Assembly (NCBI GenBank): GCA_035526665.1
Contig: DATLBY010000079.1
Location: forward strand, 1-7,954
Direction: 5' to 3'
DNA from: DATLBY01 sp035526665
GTDB taxonomy: Bacteria; Acidobacteriota; Terriglobia; Bryobacterales; Bryobacteraceae
Length of the DNA stretch: 7,954 bases
A model generated the notes under the pieces. It was not told where the DNA came from. It did no database searches and worked only from the letters and a program-made list of their open reading frames with translations. Of the stretch, positions 1 through 5,266 are shown piece after piece; positions within the stretch are counted from its first letter, which is position 1; every line of letters starts with the position of its first letter. The position numbers and the translations under genes are program-made.

Positions 1-1
1 G

Positions 2-1654
2 GGCGAGGTGGCCGACGCTGTGGGCATCCAGTTCCGCCTGCTGAACACCAGCCGCGGCCCGGCGGTCTGGTCGCCGCGCGCGCAGTGCGATAAGAAGCAG
101 TATCGCGTCCGCATGAAAGAGGTGTTGGAGCGTGAGCCTAATCTCCGGATCCTGCAGGCCGAGGTGGCTTCATTGCTGATAGACGAGCGTCCCCGGCAGG
201 CACGGGGCGTCGTTTTGCGTGACGGCCGCAGTATTCGCGCCGGTGCGGTGGTGATCACAACCGGTACCTTTCTTAATGGCTTGGCACATGTGGGGGAAAC
301 TACATATAGCTGCGGGCGAAACGGGGAAGCGCCGTCGAATTTGCTGGGCGATCAGCTCCGCCATCTCAACCTGCAATGGACCCGTCTGAAAACGGGCACG
401 CCGCCCCGGCTAGACGGGCGCACCATCGAATGGGAACGCTTCGAACCTCAGCCCGGCGATGCAGAGCCGACTTTCTTTTCGTTTCTAACCAAAGAGATAG
501 CGCGGGAACAGATAAAGTGTTATATAGGATACACAACAGAGGAGACCAAGCGGATCCTCCAGGAGAGTATCGCCCGATCACCTCTGTATAGCGGTCAAAT
601 TGAAGGAGTTGGGCCCCGCTATTGCCCCTCCATTGAAGACAAGATGGTGAAGTTTCCGGATAAGCCCCGTCACCAGATCTTCCTTGAGCCGGAAGGGCTG
701 GATACAAATGAGGTCTACGTGAACGGAATGTCCACCAGCATGCCGATCGATGTTCAGGCAGCCATGGTGGCTTCAGTTCCAGGGCTGGAGCGGGCGGAGA
801 TGATCCGGCCGGGGTATGCGATAGAATACGATGCGATTGATCCCCGGGAACTCCACCACACGCTGGAGGTGAAGGCGCTGCCGGGTTTGTTTTTGGCGGG
901 ACAGATCAACGGCACCTCTGGGTACGAGGAGGCGGCGTGCCAGGGTCTGATTGCGGGCATGAACGCGGCCTGCGCCATCCAAGGAATGGATCCGGTGATG
1001 ATTGGGCGGACTGAAGGCTATACCGGAATCTTGATAGATGATCTCACCAGTAAAGGGGCGGACGAACCATACCGGATGTTTACCTCCCGGGCTGAGTTTC
1101 GACTTCACCTGCGCATCGACAACGCGGATGACCGCCTGACAGCGATTGGGCGGCGGGTGGGATTGGTCAGCGATGATCGCTGGGCGCTTTTTGAGAAAAA
1201 GCAGTTGCATAAGGGGAGAATTGAGGCGCTGCTGGCGGAGTCACGGATTGCTCCTGGACGGTTTGCGGGCATTGAGCTGGAGGCGGATGACCGGCCTACC
1301 TTGCTGCAATGGCTACGGAGGCCAGAGGGCCGCATCTGCGTTTTAAAGGCTTGGATCGGTGAGCAGCTGGGCGAGGCGCCGTCGAGCGGAGTCTTGACCA
1401 CCGTTGAAACGGAGGCGAAGTACGCCGGCTATATTCACCAGCAGGCGCGGCAGATCACACGGATGAAGCAATCGGAACGGCGTGTGATTCCGGGCGAGTT
1501 TATTTATTCGGGCATTCCTGGGCTTTCGCGCGAAATTCAGGAGAAGTTGGAGCGCGTTCGCCCGGGAACGCTAGGCCAAGCGGGCCGCATCCCCGGCATT
1601 ACTCCGGCGGCTGTGGCGATTCTCGACGTTTATCTTACGGTCTCCAGAAATTAG
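2..1654 (+). CDS. mnmG: MnmG (GidA), tRNA uridine-34 carboxymethylaminomethyl-modifying enzyme, 5'-truncated
   Basis: FAD-dependent subunit that, with MnmE, installs the (carboxymethyl)aminomethyl group on U34 of certain tRNAs in the cytoplasm. The frame is open from base 2 and already reads conserved sequence (GIQFRLLNTSRGPAV), so the gene starts outside the window. By recalled alignment to E. coli MnmG, roughly 68 N-terminal residues are missing, including the FAD-binding GxGxxG. A GTG at base 8 is internal, not the start. Visible family signatures, in order: TGTFLNG, RLKTGTPPRLDGRTI, GVGPRYCPSIEDK (the Cys at 623-625 matches the catalytic E. coli Cys277), NEVYVNGMSTSMP, RPGYAIEYD, LAGQINGTSGYEEAACQG and EPYRMFTSRAEFRL. 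The C-terminal MnmE/tRNA-binding region has AKYAGYIHQQ and GQAGRIPGITPAAVAIL. Identification is secure. rsmG does not follow; the parS sites and parA come next. Confidence 0.97.
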   Translation, partial: GEVADAVGIQFRLLNTSRGPAVWSPRAQCDKKQYRVRMKEVLEREPNLRILQAEVASLLIDERPRQARGVVLRDGRSIRAGAVVITTGTFLNGLAHVGETTYSCGRNGEAPSNLLGDQLRHLNLQWTRLKTGTPPRLDGRTIEWERFEPQPGDAEPTFFSFLTKEIAREQIKCYIGYTTEETKRILQESIARSPLYSGQIEGVGPRYCPSIEDKMVKFPDKPRHQIFLEPEGLDTNEVYVNGMSTSMPIDVQAAMVASVPGLERAEMIRPGYAIEYDAIDPRELHHTLEVKALPGLFLAGQINGTSGYEEAACQGLIAGMNAACAIQGMDPVMIGRTEGYTGILIDDLTSKGADEPYRMFTSRAEFRLHLRIDNADDRLTAIGRRVGLVSDDRWALFEKKQLHKGRIEALLAESRIAPGRFAGIELEADDRPTLLQWLRRPEGRICVLKAWIGEQLGEAPSSGVLTTVETEAKYAGYIHQQARQITRMKQSERRVIPGEFIYSGIPGLSREIQEKLERVRPGTLGQAGRIPGITPAAVAILDVYLTVSRN

Positions 1655-1684
1655 ACAAAGTTGGGTTCGTTCTGAAATCTGTGG

Positions 1685-1700
1685 TGTTCCACGTGGAACA
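1685..1700. promoter_or_regulatory. parS: parS centromere site 1
   Basis: Perfect 16-base palindrome TGTTCCACGTGGAACA. It matches the bacterial chromosomal parS pattern (TGTTNCACGTGNAACA), the loading site for ParB, from which the ParB-CTP clamp slides along DNA. It lies just upstream of parA, where parS sites are common. It is identical to the second copy 30 bases downstream. Confidence 0.93.
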
Positions 1701-1714
1701 TACCAGTCATCGCC

Positions 1715-1730
1715 TGTTCCACGTGGAACA
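1715..1730. promoter_or_regulatory. parS: parS centromere site 2
   Basis: Second identical copy of TGTTCCACGTGGAACA. Its centre lies 30 bases from the first, close to three helical turns, so two ParB dimers would sit on roughly the same face of the DNA. The flanks differ, so this is a repeated binding site and not a longer duplication. It ends 40 bases before the parA start codon and could also let ParB influence parA transcription. Confidence 0.93.
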
Positions 1731-1743
1731 TCCACCCATGAGA

Positions 1744-1756
1744 TACAATCAAGGAG
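1744..1756 (+). promoter_or_regulatory. possible parA -10 box and Shine-Dalgarno
   Basis: TACAAT at 1744-1749 is one base off the consensus -10. AAGGAG at 1751-1756 is a good Shine-Dalgarno core but lies 14 bases from the ATG at 1771, which is long. The two readings conflict: a start site about 7 bases after the -10 would leave the AAGGAG out of the message. No -35 box is visible at the right distance; that position falls in the second parS. parA may instead be read from upstream. Weak call. Confidence 0.25.
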
Positions 1757-1770
1757 CTTCAACTTAAGCT

Positions 1771-2562
1771 ATGGGAAAAGTGATCGCTATCGCCAACCAA
1801 AAGGGTGGCGTCGGCAAAACTACGACCGCGATCAACCTTGCAGCCTCTCTTGCGGCCAACGATCTGAAGGTTCTCCTGATTGACTCCGATCCGCAGGGGA
1901 ACGCCACCACAGGTCTGGGGGTTGCCAAGACTGCAGAACAATTAACCACTTACGACGTGCTGTTCAGCGATCGCCCGATCACCGATGCAATAGTCTCCAC
2001 TGATTTTGAGGGCCTGGACCTGGTGCCCTCCAATAAGAACCTGGTCGCAGCCAATCTCGAAATGGTCGATATGGCCGACCGGGAAAACCGGCTCAAGTTT
2101 AAACTGGAACCGGTTCGCGGCAATTATCGCTACATCATCATCGATTGCCCGCCCGCCCTCGATTTATTGACGCTCAATGCCTTAGTAGCCTCCGATTCGG
2201 TTCTGGTACCTATTCAATGTGAATTTTTTGCGCTGGAGGGAGTTTCCCAGCTGATGGATACTGTGGACGGCATCCGCGATTCCTTTCAGCATAATTTGAA
2301 GATTGAAGGCATCCTTCTAACTATGTATGACGACCGAACTAACCTGACTAAACAAGTTGCCGATGACCTTAAGGAATTCTTTGAAGACCAGGTTTTTAAG
2401 ACCACTATTCCCCGCAGCGTCCGCCTCGCGGAGGCTCCAAGCCACGGTAAGCCCATTCTTCTGTACGATGTGCGCTCCAAGGGAGCGGAAAGCTACATCA
2501 AATTGGCGAAGGAAATCCTAAGTAATGAGCAAAAATCGCGATCAACGCAGAGCATTGGGTAA
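1771..2562 (+). CDS. parA: ParA (Soj) chromosome-partitioning ATPase
   Basis: Walker-type ATPase of 263 residues. ATP-bound dimers coat the nucleoid non-specifically, and ParB-parS stimulates hydrolysis, which moves replicated origins apart. Visible motifs: deviant Walker A KGGVGKTT at residues 11-18 with the signature Lys11 and P-loop Lys16; Walker A' DSDPQGNAT at 38-46; Walker B YIIIDCPPALD at 121-131 with Asp125. The C-terminal part contains TIPRSVRLAEAPSHGKPI, typical of chromosomal ParA. There is no N-terminal HTH domain, so this is the small Soj-type and not the plasmid type Ia form. The start is fixed by an in-frame stop (TAA 1765-1767) two codons before the ATG and by the standard MGKVIAIANQKGG opening. 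The 3' end overlaps parB by 38 bases, so translation is probably coupled. Confidence 0.97.
   Translation: MGKVIAIANQKGGVGKTTTAINLAASLAANDLKVLLIDSDPQGNATTGLGVAKTAEQLTTYDVLFSDRPITDAIVSTDFEGLDLVPSNKNLVAANLEMVDMADRENRLKFKLEPVRGNYRYIIIDCPPALDLLTLNALVASDSVLVPIQCEFFALEGVSQLMDTVDGIRDSFQHNLKIEGILLTMYDDRTNLTKQVADDLKEFFEDQVFKTTIPRSVRLAEAPSHGKPILLYDVRSKGAESYIKLAKEILSNEQKSRSTQSIG
2508..2513 (+). promoter_or_regulatory. ribosome binding site of parB inside parA
   Basis: GAAGGA lies 11 bases before the parB ATG, within the last codons of parA. It supports the overlapping start at 2525 over any later one, because the ParA-interacting N-terminal motif LGKGLSALLP would be lost from a downstream start. Confidence 0.55.
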
Positions 2563-3451
2563 AGGGCTCTCCGCCCTCCTGCCCTCGCGCCAGATCATCA
2601 AGCCGGAACCTCAACCGCACGGAGCATCCATTTCGCCGCTGCAACAACAGATTACGCAGGAAAGCGGCCTCAAAGAGATTCCCATTGATTCCATTGAGCC
2701 GAACCCTCTACAGCCGCGCTCGATATTCGAACCGGAGAAGCTGGCCGAGCTGGCACAATCGATCCGCTCCAACGGTATCATTCAACCGCTGGTTGTGCAG
2801 CGGCATGGCGACAAGTTTCAGCTAGTCGCCGGCGAGCGCCGCTGGCGGGCAGCGCGCATGGCAGGCTTGGACAAAATTCCGGTCGTGGTGCGCGACTTTG
2901 CCGATGAGCGCCTGCTGGAGATCGCGCTGGTCGAGAATATCCAGCGGCAAGACCTAAATCCGATAGAAGTGGCCCAGGCCCTGGACCGGCTCGGCCGAGA
3001 ACTCAAGCTGAGCCACGAGCAGATTGGAGAACGCACGGGGAAGGACCGCGCCACGGTCTCGAACCTGATCCGGCTCCTGCGCCTGCCAACAGAGGTTCAA
3101 CTATTGGTCGCTGAGAACAAGCTCGCCATGGGCCACGCCCGCGCCATCCTCGGGCTGCCGGACGAGGCGTCGATGACCCAGGTCGCTGCAAGGGCCGCAT
3201 CTACCGCAATGTCCGTACGTCAGTTGGAAAAATTAATTCAACATCGCCTGGCGATGAAGTCCATCGACGCCGAGGCTACCCCGGTGGCCACCGACCCCAA
3301 CGTAATGGCGGCGACGCGTGAGCTGGAGAGCGCGTTAGGGACGAAGGTCCGGATTGTCTCGGAAACGGCGAACAAAGGGAGAATAGAGATTCAATACTAT
3401 TCCGTGGACGATTTGGATCGGATCTACAAGTCGATTATCGGTGAAGACTAA
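2525..3451 (+). CDS. parB: ParB (Spo0J) parS-binding CTPase
   Basis: Centromere-binding partner of ParA, 308 residues. It loads at parS, binds CTP and spreads as a DNA clamp to form the segregation complex. Domains seen: an N-terminal ParA-stimulating motif ALGKGLSALLP (residues 10-20) after a short basic stretch; a variable linker; a ParB/Srx CTP-binding domain (about 50-148) with box I NPLQPR (60-65), box II GERRWRA (103-109) and box III ENIQRQDLNPIE (137-148); a helix-turn-helix LSHEQIGERTGKDRATVSNL (162-181) for parS recognition; and a C-terminal dimerisation segment (about 265-308) ending in SVDDLDRIYKSIIG. All key motifs are intact. The start overlaps parA by 38 bases in another frame. 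The stop is 8 bases from the end of the opposing tRNA gene. Its likely targets are the two parS sites upstream of parA. Confidence 0.97.
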   Translation: MSKNRDQRRALGKGLSALLPSRQIIKPEPQPHGASISPLQQQITQESGLKEIPIDSIEPNPLQPRSIFEPEKLAELAQSIRSNGIIQPLVVQRHGDKFQLVAGERRWRAARMAGLDKIPVVVRDFADERLLEIALVENIQRQDLNPIEVAQALDRLGRELKLSHEQIGERTGKDRATVSNLIRLLRLPTEVQLLVAENKLAMGHARAILGLPDEASMTQVAARAASTAMSVRQLEKLIQHRLAMKSIDAEATPVATDPNVMAATRELESALGTKVRIVSETANKGRIEIQYYSVDDLDRIYKSIIGED

Positions 3452-3459
3452 CCTAAAAC

Positions 3460-3535
3460 TGGTGCCGGCGGGAGGAATCGAACCTCCGACCTACGGATTA
3501 TGAGACCGTCGCTCTAACCCCTGAGCTACGCCGGC
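3460..3535 (-). tRNA. tRNA with CAU anticodon, probably elongator tRNA-Met
   Basis: Full cloverleaf of 76 bases including an encoded CCA end (minus strand, 3' end at 3460). Acceptor stem GCCGGCG/CGCCGGC is perfect over 7 pairs, followed by discriminator A. D stem is GCTC/GAGC. Anticodon arm is ACGGT-CTCATAA-TCCGT with a U-U pair closing the loop (31-39). Variable loop is AGGTC. T arm is GGAGG-TTCGATT-CCTCC. Anticodon CAU. It is not the initiator: pair 1-72 is G-C and the anticodon stem lacks the three G-C pairs next to the loop. Elongator Met is favoured by the overall pattern, but Ile2 (lysidine-modified CAU) cannot be excluded by eye. It converges on parB. Confidence 0.95.
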
Positions 3536-3551
3536 GTACAGGCCAACTTTT

Positions 3552-3580
3552 AGGGTAGGCAGTCCGCAATATTTTGTCAA
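3552..3580 (-). promoter_or_regulatory. promoter of the CAU tRNA gene
   Basis: On the minus strand, a perfect -35 TTGACA (3580-3575), a 17-base spacer and a -10 TACCCT (3557-3552; T, A and the final T match TATAAT). A start about 7 bases on would fall near 3545, about 10 bases before the tRNA 5' end, the usual short leader. Position, spacing and the exact -35 agree; the -10 is poor. Confidence 0.6.
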
Positions 3581-3629
3581 ACGCCAGGGCTGCTGCCGAA
3601 AGTTTTTTCAGCTTCACGGTGATTAAGGG

Positions 3630-3658
3630 TTGACTAATTATTAAAACTGGTTCATCCT
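3630..3658 (+). promoter_or_regulatory. possible plus-strand promoter for the polysaccharide genes
   Basis: TTGACT (3630-3635, 5 of 6 to the -35 consensus), a 17-base spacer that is AT-rich against its surroundings, and CATCCT (3653-3658, 3 of 6 to the -10). The -10 half is weak, and it overlaps a 14-base inverted repeat, which would suit a regulated promoter. Transcription would run toward wzt. Confidence 0.35.
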
Positions 3659-3668
3659 AGTTCTAGGA
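3655..3668. repeat. short inverted repeat, possible operator
   Basis: TCCTAG-TT-CTAGGA: two perfect 6-base arms with a 2-base centre. It overlaps the candidate -10 and start site of the plus-strand promoter. The loop is too short for an RNA hairpin of this size, so a dimeric DNA-binding protein is the more natural reading. A partial echo (TTCTAGG) occurs at 3823-3829. Confidence 0.4.
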
Positions 3669-3681
3669 AGTGGCGAGTAGT

Positions 3682-3733
3682 AGTACCTCTTCCCGCCCAG
3701 TACCATCGGGCTACTGCAGTACGCACGTAGTAT
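3682..3733. repeat. cluster of AGTAC-type direct repeats and a 10-base palindrome
   Basis: AGTAC occurs at 3682-3686, 3699-3703 and 3718-3722, with a variant AGTAT at 3729-3733. The first is preceded by a further AGTAGT run from 3676. The third overlaps a perfect palindrome TACTGCAGTA (3712-3721). Spacings are 17, 19 and 11 bases. Such close spacing of a 5-base word in non-coding DNA suggests a binding array, but the word is short and chance is possible. Confidence 0.35.
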
Positions 3734-3842
3734 GGAGGAAAGATAGAAGCTAACCACACCCAGGGCGACTACCGATCATTTCGATGAGATGGAAATAAAC
3801 CTGCCAGACGCTATGTAATGGATTCTAGGCGTGCGGACCCTC

Positions 3843-3885
3843 CGACCGCGGCAACGAATGTCCCTCCTCTTAGGATCGGCGGTCG
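3843..3885 (+). other. possible leader stem-loop
   Basis: CGACCGC (3843-3849) can pair perfectly with GCGGTCG (3879-3885), leaving a 29-base loop. There is no U-run after it, so it is not an intrinsic terminator. It would lie in the untranslated leader of wzt. Seven GC-rich pairs over this distance can occur by chance. Confidence 0.25.
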
Positions 3886-3953
3886 CCCTCTCCATTTGCT
3901 TTCCGCGAAGTGCCATCATAGTGTAGTGCTCTCCTGTAGTTACACCGGTTCCC

Positions 3954-3958
3954 AAAGG
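3954..3958 (+). promoter_or_regulatory. ribosome binding site of wzt
   Basis: AAAGG lies 8 bases before the GTG at 3967. The reading frame has a stop (TAG 3937-3939) just upstream and no other start codon between that stop and 3967, so the GTG start is well supported. Confidence 0.55.
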
Positions 3959-3966
3959 CGGCTTGC

Positions 3967-5259
3967 GTGAACGTCGTTGAGTTCCGGGATGTCTCCAAGT
4001 CCTACCCCGTCTACCAAACCCCAACTGACCGGCTGAAGGAGCTCGCCAGTTTTAACCGTCTGCGCTTCCACGAGGACTTCTGGGCGCTGCGGGAGATTAC
4101 GTTCTCCATCGCGCGCGGCGAGACGTTTTGCATCATTGGGGAAAACGGTTCCGGCAAAAGCACTCTACTGCAGCTGATCGCCGGAATCCTACAGGCGACC
4201 GCAGGCTCCGTGAATGTTAGCGGGCGCGTGGCGGCGCTGCTCGAACTCGGCTCCGGATTCAATCCGGAATTCAGCGGCAGGGATAACGTGTACCTGAACG
4301 CCTCCATCCTTGGCCTGTCGCGCAAACAGATCGACGAGCGATATCCAGACATTGAATCCTTTGCCGAGATCGGCTCATTCATCGATCAGCCGGTTAAGAC
4401 ATATTCCAGCGGTATGAGCGTGCGGCTCGCCTTTGCCGTCGCCATTCACGTGGACCCGGAGATTCTCCTGGTGGACGAGGCGCTCGCCGTGGGAGATATT
4501 TATTTCCGCCAGCGCTGTATGCGCAAGGTGCACGAGCTGCGGTCGCGCGGCGTGACTATCCTGTTCGTCTCGCACGCAATCGGAGATGTGAAGGCCATCG
4601 GCGACCGCTGTATGTGGCTGGAGCGGGGACGAATCCGCGATCTAGGCGACACGGAAAGTGTAGCTGGCAAATATCTGGCGGCGATGACAAAGAAAGATTC
4701 GGTCTACCTGGAGGCGCACACCAGCGATGTTCCCGAAATCTCGGGAGGCGTTTCGGCGCCGCCCGAGTTACTCACCAGCATTCCGAACGTGGATCACCGG
4801 CACGGCGACGGCAAAGCGCAGGTGATCGGAATCGGCATCTTCGATGAACACGGGCGCCAGTTGCGTTTGATGGAACCCGGAGCGCGCATCGTGGTCCGCA
4901 TATCCGTACGGGCGGTAGAAGCAATGCCGCTGCCGAACGTCGGATTCATGCTCCGCAATCATATGGGGCTGGATTTCGCCGGAACGAACACCACCAGGGA
5001 GGGGCGTGAGCTTCCGCCAATGCAACCGGACGATACATGCACGGTCGACTTTCACATCGATCTGCCGGAACTCTATCCCTCGGCGTTTTCCTTCTCGCCC
5101 GCCATCGCAAACGGGACGCTGCACTCCTATACGATGTGTGATTGGATCGACAACGCGATTACTCTGCAGATGGGCCACGGGGAAGGGCAAGTGTACGGCT
5201 ATATTCACCTGCCTTGCCGGGTCGAGGTGAACGGGCGGCTGGTGGGAGTGCCCGCCTAG
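3967..5259 (+). CDS. wzt: Wzt-type polysaccharide ABC transporter ATPase with C-terminal glycan-binding domain
   Basis: ATPase subunit of a Wzm/Wzt-type exporter that moves undecaprenyl-linked O-antigen-like glycan across the inner membrane; 430 residues. N-terminal ATPase (1 to about 240): Walker A GENGSGKST (58-66); the Wzt/TagH-type segment LLELGSGFNPEFSGRDN (91-107), with Glu where many ABC ATPases carry the Q-loop Gln; signature SSGMS (147-151); Walker B ILLVDEALAVGD (166-177) with Asp170 and catalytic Glu171; H-loop His203. The C-terminal part (about 265-430) begins at GKAQVIGIGIFDEHG and resembles the Wzt_C beta-sandwich, which in E. coli O8/O9a and relatives binds the capped glycan end. 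This extension distinguishes it from short Wzt/TagH ATPases, which export without cap recognition. Starts at GTG. The permease gene (wzm), often next to wzt, is not in the window. The methyltransferase follows after 7 bases. Confidence 0.92.
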   Translation: MNVVEFRDVSKSYPVYQTPTDRLKELASFNRLRFHEDFWALREITFSIARGETFCIIGENGSGKSTLLQLIAGILQATAGSVNVSGRVAALLELGSGFNPEFSGRDNVYLNASILGLSRKQIDERYPDIESFAEIGSFIDQPVKTYSSGMSVRLAFAVAIHVDPEILLVDEALAVGDIYFRQRCMRKVHELRSRGVTILFVSHAIGDVKAIGDRCMWLERGRIRDLGDTESVAGKYLAAMTKKDSVYLEAHTSDVPEISGGVSAPPELLTSIPNVDHRHGDGKAQVIGIGIFDEHGRQLRLMEPGARIVVRISVRAVEAMPLPNVGFMLRNHMGLDFAGTNTTREGRELPPMQPDDTCTVDFHIDLPELYPSAFSFSPAIANGTLHSYTMCDWIDNAITLQMGHGEGQVYGYIHLPCRVEVNGRLVGVPA

Positions 5260-5266
5260 TGCGACG

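Larger units (their letters stand above)
3536..3966. other. 431-base region with no convincing gene, between the tRNA and the polysaccharide genes
   Basis: No frame on either strand gives a recognisable protein. The longest minus-strand frame here (3776-4024) is Arg-rich and runs into the wzt coding region. The region contains the tRNA promoter near its left end, a possible plus-strand promoter, an inverted repeat, short AGTAC direct repeats and a possible hairpin (each listed separately). If the plus-strand promoter is real, wzt has a leader of about 300 bases. I do not recognise a known riboswitch, tmRNA, RNase P, 6S or SRP RNA in it. Confidence 0.7.

Noticed and set aside
1685..1730. The paired palindromes as remnants of a mobile element's ends
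   Set aside because: They match the parS consensus exactly and lie before parA with ParB encoded downstream; no transposase or target duplication is seen.
3460..3535. The tRNA as an attachment site for an integrated island carrying the glycan genes
   Set aside because: Integration normally uses the tRNA 3' end, which here faces parB and not the glycan genes. No integrase and no repeated tRNA fragment is visible in the window.
3734..3738. GGAGG as the ribosome binding site of a small leader gene
   Set aside because: No ATG, GTG or TTG follows within usable distance before stop codons, so no leader peptide can be supported.
3878..3887. GGCGGTCGCC as a terminator hairpin
   Set aside because: Only 4 base pairs with a 2-base loop, which cannot form stably, and no U-run follows.
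3896..3924. TTGCTT with a 17-base spacer and TAGTGT as a second promoter for wzt
   Set aside because: Both boxes match the consensus poorly, and such pairs are expected by chance in a gap of this length.
3776..4024. An 82-residue open frame on the minus strand in the gene-poor gap
   Set aside because: Arg-rich, low in structure-forming residues, overlaps the start of wzt, no family resemblance.
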